NCBI GenBank assembly: GCA_009775365.1
Contig: VSPM01000083.1
Coordinates: forward strand, 1-10,692
Reading direction: 5' to 3'
DNA: 10,692 nt
Origin: Muribaculaceae bacterium
GTDB taxonomy: Bacteria > Bacteroidota > Bacteroidia > Bacteroidales > Muribaculaceae
Every line of letters starts with the position of its first letter. The first letter of the stretch is position 1. The notes under the pieces were generated by a model that made no database searches, was not told the DNA's origin, and saw nothing but the letters and a program-made list of their open reading frames with translations. Shown here in pieces: positions 5,553-10,692 of this stretch. The position numbers and the translations under genes are program-made.

Positions 5553-6879
5553 CACATCTAATGCTGCGAAATGGGTCACGGTCTTTATGAGAGTGGCCGT
5601 TGGCGCAGTGTTTATTTTTTCGGGTTTTTCAAAAGCAATCGATCCCTGGGGCACTCTTTATAAGTTTGACGACTATTTAGCCGCTTTGTCGATTTCTGTG
5701 TGGCCGAATCTTGAACTTGTAGGAGTGTTTGGCTTGTGTGCCATAGAATTTCTTACAGGAGTTTTTTTGATGTTTGGCTGTTTCAGGCGGTCTATTTCTA
5801 TTGTCGCAGCGATTATAATGGCGATAATGCTTCCACTCACGCTTTGGATTGCCATAAATAATCCGGTGGCTGACTGCGGCTGTTTCGGCGATGTCTTTGT
5901 CTTATCAAACTGGGCTACATTCTGGAAGAATGTCGTGATTTCTGCCGGTGTGGCATGGCTGACAGTTTACAACAAACGTTGTGGGTGCCTTATACCGCCG
6001 GCCCTTCAGTGGATTGCGTTTGTAGTGTCAGCTCTTTTCATTGTGGTGATAGAATTATTCGGATACATTTCACAGCCACTTCTGGATTTCCGTCCTTATA
6101 AGTTGGGAGAGAGTATTGTAGACCTTAATGCGGCATCTTCGTCAGAGCCTGAATATGTATTTTTATATGAAAAGGATGGCAATCGGAAGGAATATGGAGA
6201 AAATGACGAACTTCCCGATGAATCTGAAGGCTGGACATTTGTAGAGCGCAGAGAAGTGGAGCCGGAAGGAGCCGGAAATGATGTTGAGCCGTCTTCATCT
6301 GAATCAGAGAAGACTTTGCGAATATGGAGCAAGGATGGTGAAGATGACGAGACAGAGGATGCGGTTGTGGCCGAAGGGAAAGAACTCATAGTGATGATGC
6401 CCGATTTGAGAGAGGTTTCACCGGCTACAACTTGGAAATTGAATTCTCTTTATGAATGGTCTGTTAACAATGACGTGACGATGATTGCCGTGGTGTCAGG
6501 CTCTTCTGAGCAGATAGCGGAATGGGAAGACCTGTCAATGGCAAGTTACCCTATCTATACGGCAGACGATACACAGATAAAGGAGGTTGTGAGAGGGAAC
6601 CCCAGCGTGGTTTATCTGGTAGACGGCAGAATAGAATGGAAGAGCACTTTGAATGCTATTGACATAGATGACTTTCTATCGCCGGACACATCGCGCGATG
6701 CGTCATCATTTGGACCGGATAACATCAGAATACTGAGAAATTGTGTGTATATTTATCTTACAGTTATGGCTGTGCTTGTAATATTATCGTTTACTCCATA
6801 TCTTAAGCGATTTTATTTGATCAAGCTGGAAAAGAAGGGGCTGTCTCGGGAATCAGAGAAAAGAGAAACCGATGAATAG
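5542..6879 (+). CDS. BT_3928-type DoxX/MauE-like membrane protein
   Basis: From the ATG at 5542 this is a 445-residue membrane protein. Five helices occupy roughly 11-30, 57-80, 84-106, 126-144 and 154-174, and a sixth lies at about 401-418. The N-terminal part resembles DoxX/MauE proteins: FIFSGFSKAIDPWGT (24-38) and DCGCFGD (111-117), the typical Cys-x-Cys motif. A second CGC is at 147-149. Residues 200-280 are an acidic Ser/Glu-rich stretch. Residues 280-380 look like a thioredoxin fold (a strand at 281-286 and NPSVVYLVDGRIEWK at 353-367) but lack a CxxC active site. The family is Bacteroidota-restricted as far as I know and its function is unknown; a role in envelope redox or thiol handling is inference. 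An upstream ATG at 5512 would add ten residues, but 5542 gives tight overlap with the preceding gene. Confidence 0.85.
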   Translation: MKTDTSNAAKWVTVFMRVAVGAVFIFSGFSKAIDPWGTLYKFDDYLAALSISVWPNLELVGVFGLCAIEFLTGVFLMFGCFRRSISIVAAIIMAIMLPLTLWIAINNPVADCGCFGDVFVLSNWATFWKNVVISAGVAWLTVYNKRCGCLIPPALQWIAFVVSALFIVVIELFGYISQPLLDFRPYKLGESIVDLNAASSSEPEYVFLYEKDGNRKEYGENDELPDESEGWTFVERREVEPEGAGNDVEPSSSESEKTLRIWSKDGEDDETEDAVVAEGKELIVMMPDLREVSPATTWKLNSLYEWSVNNDVTMIAVVSGSSEQIAEWEDLSMASYPIYTADDTQIKEVVRGNPSVVYLVDGRIEWKSTLNAIDIDDFLSPDTSRDASSFGPDNIRILRNCVYIYLTVMAVLVILSFTPYLKRFYLIKLEKKGLSRESEKRETDE

Positions 6880-6887
6880 ATGAATTT

Positions 6888-7361
6888 CTACTCATGATGA
6901 TATGGCTCTCCTCTAAGGATAGTCATGGCGCGATAAACCTGCTCAGTGAAGAAAAGCCGAATCATTTCATGAGTGAATGTCATCTTTGAAAGCGACAGCA
7001 TCTGATCAGCGCGTGCATATACTGCTTGAGAAAAACCGTAAGGTCCGCCTACGATGAATACGGCCCGCTTTCTTCCTGACGACATTATCTTTTGCAGATG
7101 TCCGGCAAATTGCATGGAAGTGAATTCCTTGCCATGTTCGTCAAGTAGAATGCAGAAATCTGAGGGAGACAGGTTGGAAAGAATCTGTTCTCCCTCTTTC
7201 TCTTTTATTATATCGGCAGTCAAGGCTTTTGAACCCTTTATATCGGCGATGCATTCAATCTTATATGGAATGTATCGCCGAAGGCGTTTTATGTATTCGT
7301 CGATGCCAGACTGCACATATTGTTGTGTGGTTTTTCCTACTGTAAGGAGCAAAATATCCAT
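6888..7361 (-). CDS. rlmH: 23S rRNA (pseudouridine1915-N3)-methyltransferase RlmH
   Basis: RlmH uses S-adenosylmethionine to methylate N3 of pseudouridine 1915 in helix 69 of 23S rRNA, a late step in 50S or 70S maturation. The 157-residue SPOUT-family protein has the normal length. It shows LDEHGKEFTS (73-82), the SAM-binding loop VGGPYGF (104-110), SLSKMTFTHEMIR (123-135), EQVYRAMTI (140-148) and the C-terminal PYHHE. The start is the ATG at 7361 (MDILLLTVGK); the open frame continues upstream for 54 codons, but that part would be unconserved and overlaps nadC in antisense. The gene converges with the BT_3928-type gene, with 8 bp between stop codons and no visible terminator. Its promoter lies across the nadC start. 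Confidence 0.95.
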   Translation of the reverse strand: MDILLLTVGKTTQQYVQSGIDEYIKRLRRYIPYKIECIADIKGSKALTADIIKEKEGEQILSNLSPSDFCILLDEHGKEFTSMQFAGHLQKIMSSGRKRAVFIVGGPYGFSQAVYARADQMLSLSKMTFTHEMIRLFFTEQVYRAMTILRGEPYHHE

Positions 7362-7401
7362 ATTTTTTGGAAACTTATGCGGAGAAATGACTAAAAAAAT
7401 G

Positions 7402-7409
7402 TAACTTCG
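7402..7409 (+). promoter_or_regulatory. Possible -7 box of nadC
   Basis: TAACTTCG differs from TAnnTTTG by one base (C for T), a common variant, and would start transcription near 7415, about 17 nt before the ATG at 7432. The upstream partner is poor: TATG at 7376-7379 with a 22-nt spacer. It lies 2 bp from the opposing rlmH -7 box, so the two promoters would compete. Confidence 0.4.
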
Positions 7410-7411
7410 CG

Positions 7412-7442
7412 CAAAATTACAAAAAAATAGCATGGAAACAAA
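7412..7442 (-). promoter_or_regulatory. Promoter of rlmH, overlapping the nadC start codon
   Basis: On the minus strand, TTTG (7442-7439) and TAATTTTG (7419-7412) are separated by 19 nt, matching the Bacteroidota consensus in both boxes and spacing. The expected start is near 7406, giving a leader of about 45 nt before the rlmH ATG at 7361. The -33 element lies inside the first codons of nadC and the spacer covers its ATG. Confidence 0.7.
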
Positions 7443-8280
7443 AGAAGAACTAATCGACAGACTTCTGGACCTTGCGTTTGCAGAAGACATAGGCGACGGC
7501 GACCACACTACACTTTCTACCATACCGGCTGATGCAATGGGGCGCTCACGGCTGATAGTGAAAGAAGAAGGAGTTTTAGCCGGAGTGAAAGAGGCGGAGA
7601 AAGTGCTTCATAGGGTTGACCCTTCAATAAAAATGACAGTGATGATTGCTGACGGGGCGAGAGTGAAACCCGGTGACGTGGCTTTTGTTGCTGAGGGCCC
7701 TGTGCGCTCATTATTGATTGCAGAGCGCACAATGCTCAATATCATGCAGCGTATGAGCGGTGTGGCCACTATGACTGCAAAATATCAGGACGAACTGAGC
7801 GGTTTGCACACAAAAGTGTTGGACACCAGGAAAACTACGCCCGGAATGCGCATCATGGAGAAAGAGGCCGTGAAAATCGGAGGAGGAACGAACCATCGTA
7901 TCGGCTTGTTTGACATGATACTCATAAAGGATAACCACATCGACTTTGCCGGCGGAATAGAGAAGGCAATCGAGAGAGCCCGCCAATATTGCAAAGATAA
8001 CGGCAAAGATCTAAAAATAGAAGTTGAGGTGCGTAGCCTTGACGATATTAAAAGAGTAATGGCGATTGGGGGTGTTGACCGCATCATGTTCGATAACTTC
8101 ACTCCTGAACTTACAAAAGAGGCCGTAAAACTCGTGGCAGGCACTATGGAGACAGAATCTTCAGGCGGAATCACGATTGAGAATCTACGCGCCTATGGAG
8201 AGGCCGGGGTTGACTTTATATCGGTTGGTGCGCTGACTCATAGTGTGAAGGGGCTCGACATGTCGTTTAAGGCATTTTAA
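7432..8280 (+). CDS. nadC: Nicotinate-nucleotide diphosphorylase (quinolinate phosphoribosyltransferase)
   Basis: NadC joins quinolinate to phosphoribosyl pyrophosphate, giving nicotinate mononucleotide, CO2 and pyrophosphate; this is the step that feeds de novo NAD synthesis. The 282-residue protein is full length. Motifs in order: AEDIGDGDHTT (17-27), AERTMLNIMQRMSGVAT (97-113), LDTRKTTPGMR (130-140), KIGGGTNHRIGLFDMILIKD (148-167), EVEV with Glu197, IMFDNF (218-223), ESSGGI (242-247) and SVGALTHS (264-271). All substrate-binding basic residues (Arg133, Lys134, His155, Arg156, Lys166) are present. No Shine-Dalgarno is visible; the ATG follows an A-rich leader. nadA and nadB are not in the window. 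yraN follows after 33 bp, probably in the same transcript. Confidence 0.95.
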   Translation: METKEELIDRLLDLAFAEDIGDGDHTTLSTIPADAMGRSRLIVKEEGVLAGVKEAEKVLHRVDPSIKMTVMIADGARVKPGDVAFVAEGPVRSLLIAERTMLNIMQRMSGVATMTAKYQDELSGLHTKVLDTRKTTPGMRIMEKEAVKIGGGTNHRIGLFDMILIKDNHIDFAGGIEKAIERARQYCKDNGKDLKIEVEVRSLDDIKRVMAIGGVDRIMFDNFTPELTKEAVKLVAGTMETESSGGITIENLRAYGEAGVDFISVGALTHSVKGLDMSFKAF

Positions 8281-8313
8281 CCTGTTTGTCAGTGATTTTC
8301 TTTAGCCATTTTA

Positions 8314-8694
8314 ATGAGCGAGACATCTAAAATCCGCGACAGGGCTTTCGGACAGTTTGCCGAAGACCGTGCCGCGGAATATTATATAAAAGAGGGTTAT
8401 GCCATAAGAGAGCGAAACTGGCATTTTCATCGCATTGAGATCGATATAATAGCGCAAAAAGAGAATATAATAGTTTTTGTGGAGGTCAAAGCGAGAAGCG
8501 GAAGGGATATGCAACCTGAAGATGCAGTGAATCTTAAGAAAATGAAGAGCATGACTATAGGGGCGGATGCTTATCTTAAGAATCTTGGGGCTGATTATGA
8601 GTATCGGTATGATATTTTTGCGCTCACAGGTGATTTCGAGAATTATTCTGTGGAGGTGTATGAAGATGCTTTTGTGTCGCCGTTATTGCGATAA
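8314..8694 (+). CDS. yraN: YraN / UPF0102 family nuclease-fold protein
   Basis: This 126-residue protein is a UPF0102 member with the restriction-endonuclease-like core. Visible features are GQFAEDRAAEYYIKEGY (13-29) with Glu16, RERNW (32-36), EIDII (42-46) with Asp44, and FVEVKAR (55-61) with Glu57 and Lys59. These give the PD-(D/E)xK arrangement E...D...ExK expected for metal-dependent nucleases. The family is widespread and the precise role is not settled; a function in DNA processing is inferred from the fold. The length is normal. The gene sits 33 bp after nadC and just before a strong terminator, so it is probably the last gene of that transcript. Confidence 0.9.
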   Translation: MSETSKIRDRAFGQFAEDRAAEYYIKEGYAIRERNWHFHRIEIDIIAQKENIIVFVEVKARSGRDMQPEDAVNLKKMKSMTIGADAYLKNLGADYEYRYDIFALTGDFENYSVEVYEDAFVSPLLR

Positions 8695-8718
8695 AAAGTG
8701 TTGCGATGAAAAATAGTG

Positions 8719-8761
8719 ACAAAACAAAAAAGCGAGCCGACGGCTCGCTTTTTTGTTTTGT
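8719..8761. terminator. Bidirectional terminator between yraN and the MFS gene
   Basis: The arms at 8719-8738 and 8742-8761 pair perfectly over 20 bp around a 3-nt centre. The GC core is AGCGAGCC / GGCTCGCT, flanked by an A-rich left arm (CAAAACAAAAA) and a T-rich right arm (TTTTTGTTTTG). This gives a U-tract in either direction. It would end the nadC-yraN transcript from the left and the MFS transcript from the right, 9 bp from the MFS stop codon. Confidence 0.93.
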
Positions 8762-8770
8762 TGGAACTTA

Positions 8771-10600
8771 TCAGATATTTTCACTGAATGCAGGAGTTTC
8801 TTGTAGAGTTTCAGTTTCTCTTTTGTGTTCTTTAATTAAGAACACGCATACTGCGCCAATAATTATTGATATGCCGGCTACCATCATCATGAGATATTCT
8901 GGTGCAAGTTCTCCCGGATTGCTGAGAAGAGACAGAATCCAGCCTCCAACGAGTGCCGCAACAATCTGCGGAAGGCATATGGTGCAATTGAAGAGGCCAA
9001 GGTAGGCGCCGATATTTCCGCCTTTAAGCGAGTTTGTGAGAATTGTGAAGGGCCAGGCAAGCATGGCTGCCCATCCGCATCCTATGAGAATGAATGCCAC
9101 AAAAAGGAGGTATTGATTGGTAATGAAAGACATCATTATAAAGCCTACGCCTGCAAGAAGAAGGCTGAGTGAATAGGAGAATTTACGGCTTTTGAATTTA
9201 GGCAGAAGCACTGCCCATACCACAGAGCCGAGCGCCTGGATTGCATAAAGAAGTCCTACCCAATTGCCTGCGTCATTATATTGCGGTGTGGCGGAATTTA
9301 GCACTGTCTTGGTTTCATAAGAGCAATTGGCGGCATTTTCGATGTAATGTGACGAGGCATCTTCCACAGACAGTTTGCCATCTGCACCCGTAGCGACTAT
9401 TGCTGCTTCGGTGAGCTTGAATGAGCCCTGAAGACGTGACAGATAATCCTTGACCTTCACGTCTGAACAATCCTGAAGGTTAGTTCCGTCAATAGTTATT
9501 GACGATACAGAAGGAATAACCTTATTGAAAGCCACTTTTTCCATGCCATTCTCATTGAAGGCGATGTTGTGGTTATTAACAATTGTGTCGTTGCCGTTTA
9601 TGATAACCTGCGAGGCAGGATAAAACACACCTCCACATTCTATTCCTGAAGCCAGCGGATGTCCGTGGCTTACGATAAGGATAGAATCATTTATGAGAAG
9701 ATTTTTAGCTTCATACAATTTGTTGCCATCTGTTATTCCGACCACGCTTTCGGTTGTGGGAGTGTCAAAGGCATTGTGTGCAACGGTGTTTGTGGTGTAG
9801 GTCCACATAAAAAGGAATGTGAACCAGCAGAAAAATTGCACAAGGCCAACTGTCCAAAATGTGTTGGGGGCATTCACAAGGAGTTTTATGATTCCGGGGT
9901 TTGAAGATTTCCCTTCTGTAGTCTCACCGCCGCCGTTGTATTCATTATAAACCTTAGGAGGCCATTCCTTGATTTTAATCAGAGAGTATATCACGCAAAG
10001 CAGTAAAATTGCAGCACCTATATAGAAGGCCCATATCACGGTGGGTGGCACTACGCCGGAGGTAGCTGTGTTGCGGACTCCAAACCATCCAAGGCATATA
10101 GGGAATATGTAGCCCACAACAGATCCTGAGTTGCATAAAAAACTTTGAATAGAGTATGCGAGTCCTTTCTGCTTTTCGTTTACCATGTCTCCGACCAGCA
10201 TTTTGAATGGTTGCATAGCCATATTTATAGAAGTGTCGAGAAGCATTAGTGCGACAAGGCCAAACAGAATGGCGCTTGCAACCGTGAACTGGAAGCTCCC
10301 GGCATTTGGAAGCAGACACATCACAATAACTGCTATGGTGGCTCCAAAAATCAGATAAGGTAGACGTCGGCCGAAGCGGTTCCAGGTTCTGTCGCTCATC
10401 ATTCCGACGATGGGTTGCACCAGCAATCCCATAAGCGGCGGAAGAATCCAGAAGTAGCTTAAATCGTGGGGGTCTGCGCCGATTGTAGTGAAAATACGCG
10501 ATACATTTGCGCTTTGGAGAGCATAAGCAATCTGGACACCGAAGAATCCAAAACTCAGATTCCACAATTTCCAGAAACTTAAATCCGGTTTAGTTTTCAT
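8771..10600 (-). CDS. SLC45/GPH-like MFS sugar transporter with a large periplasmic insert
   Basis: This 609-residue protein has 12 predicted membrane helices: roughly 11-33, 48-68, 80-98, 104-124, 147-171, 187-210, 247-272, 446-467, 474-494, 497-521, 531-560 and 568-590. The SDRTWNRFGRR loop after TM2 (69-79) is the major facilitator signature. FWKLWNLSFGFFGVQIAYAL (9-28) and GNWVGLLYAIQALGSVVWA (445-463) resemble maltose/sucrose-type permeases common in Bacteroidota. Substrate is inferred as a small sugar or glycoside. Residues about 277-440 form an extra soluble segment between TM7 and TM8, predicted periplasmic, Asn/Asp-rich, strand-rich, with three cysteines (322, 378, 426). The start ATG at 10600 gives the expected N-terminus. 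I see no convincing promoter; the gene ends 9 bp from a shared terminator. Confidence 0.88.
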   Translation of the reverse strand: MKTKPDLSFWKLWNLSFGFFGVQIAYALQSANVSRIFTTIGADPHDLSYFWILPPLMGLLVQPIVGMMSDRTWNRFGRRLPYLIFGATIAVIVMCLLPNAGSFQFTVASAILFGLVALMLLDTSINMAMQPFKMLVGDMVNEKQKGLAYSIQSFLCNSGSVVGYIFPICLGWFGVRNTATSGVVPPTVIWAFYIGAAILLLCVIYSLIKIKEWPPKVYNEYNGGGETTEGKSSNPGIIKLLVNAPNTFWTVGLVQFFCWFTFLFMWTYTTNTVAHNAFDTPTTESVVGITDGNKLYEAKNLLINDSILIVSHGHPLASGIECGGVFYPASQVIINGNDTIVNNHNIAFNENGMEKVAFNKVIPSVSSITIDGTNLQDCSDVKVKDYLSRLQGSFKLTEAAIVATGADGKLSVEDASSHYIENAANCSYETKTVLNSATPQYNDAGNWVGLLYAIQALGSVVWAVLLPKFKSRKFSYSLSLLLAGVGFIMMSFITNQYLLFVAFILIGCGWAAMLAWPFTILTNSLKGGNIGAYLGLFNCTICLPQIVAALVGGWILSLLSNPGELAPEYLMMMVAGISIIIGAVCVFLIKEHKRETETLQETPAFSENI

Positions 10601-10653
10601 GTAAAATTTATTTAGTAACGCGAGTTCGGGATAAGGAACACCATAAAAAAGTT

Positions 10654-10686
10654 GAATCGGCAGCTTGAAAAAGCTGCCGATTCTTT
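10654..10686. terminator. Strong hairpin terminator at the right edge
   Basis: A perfect 13-bp stem, GAATCGGCAGCTT (10654-10666) with AAGCTGCCGATTC (10671-10683), closes a GAAA loop. It is followed by TTTT on the plus strand, and on the minus strand by AAC and then six T (10650-10645). The stronger minus-strand T-run suggests that it ends a gene lying beyond the right edge and read leftward, isolating the MFS gene from it. It would also stop plus-strand transcription. Confidence 0.75.
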
Positions 10687-10692
10687 TGGTAA

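Noticed and set aside
6096..6389. 97-codon minus-strand ORF opposite the BT_3928-type gene
   Set aside because: It is Ser/Pro-rich low complexity, the mirror of the acidic Glu/Ser stretch on the plus strand, and has no promoter or recognisable domain.
7362..7523. 54-codon N-terminal extension of rlmH
   Set aside because: It is antisense to nadC codons, lies upstream of the predicted rlmH transcription start, and the product would exceed the conserved RlmH length; ATG 7361 gives 157 residues.
7785..8174. 129-codon minus-strand ORF opposite nadC
   Set aside because: nadC is unmistakable on the plus strand over the same bases; the antisense translation shows no domain and reflects codon bias.
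9659..9904. 81-codon plus-strand ORF opposite the MFS insert, as a hint that the insert is a foreign gene
   Set aside because: It has no promoter or domain and spans both insert and TM7 codons, so it does not mark an insertion boundary.
9975..10565. 196-codon minus-strand ORF in another frame of the MFS gene
   Set aside because: It is in the same orientation as the MFS gene but frame-shifted, Cys/Arg-rich without membrane pattern, while the MFS frame carries intact helices and motif A throughout.
10601..10650. A promoter for the MFS gene
   Set aside because: No TAnnTTTG with a spaced TTTG is found on the minus strand here; only AT-rich sequence without a clear match.

Overview
The window looks like chromosomal DNA of a gut-type Bacteroidales bacterium; Muribaculaceae would fit, but that is inference. 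Three things point there. Several genes belong to families I associate mainly with Bacteroidota (a DUF4491 membrane protein, a DUF1599 protein coupled to a BT_3928-type DoxX-like protein). The promoters have the Bacteroidota form, TTTG then about 20 nt then TAnnTTTG, at five places with varying quality. Most start codons lack a Shine-Dalgarno sequence. I see no rRNA, tRNA, CRISPR array, insertion sequence or phage gene; this is mostly housekeeping and metabolic DNA.

Layout, left to right. Positions 1-343 are mostly non-coding: a UUCG-loop terminator inside a larger inverted repeat, a GC-rich hairpin segment, and a good promoter for the first gene. Positions 344-2338 (+) encode a Pif1/RecD-like superfamily 1 helicase with a TPR-like C-terminal extension. 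Positions 2455-2781 (+) encode a small three-helix DUF4491 membrane protein, followed by a terminator. On the minus strand, aguA (4866-3823) and aguB (3752-2880) form a two-gene agmatine-to-putrescine operon. A 134-bp divergent promoter region separates aguA from a plus-strand pair: a duplicated DUF1599 protein (5001-5552) and an overlapping BT_3928-type membrane protein (5542-6879). rlmH (7361-6888, minus) converges on that pair with only 8 bp between stop codons. nadC (7432-8280) and a yraN/UPF0102 gene (8314-8694) follow on the plus strand, ending at a near-perfect bidirectional terminator shared with an opposing sugar-type MFS transporter (10600-8771). The window closes with another strong hairpin.

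Functional themes. AguA converts agmatine to N-carbamoylputrescine and AguB converts that to putrescine, so the pair is a complete polyamine module. NadC supplies nicotinate mononucleotide for de novo NAD synthesis. RlmH modifies 23S rRNA. The helicase and the YraN nuclease-fold protein act on nucleic acids, or are thought to. The MFS protein carries an unusual insert of about 160 residues in its predicted periplasmic TM7-TM8 loop.

No clearly new multi-gene system is evident. The best leads are the MFS insert, the DUF1599/BT_3928 pair of unknown function, the mirror-image promoters at 4902-4978, the colliding rlmH/nadC promoters, and the structured leader at 77-239.
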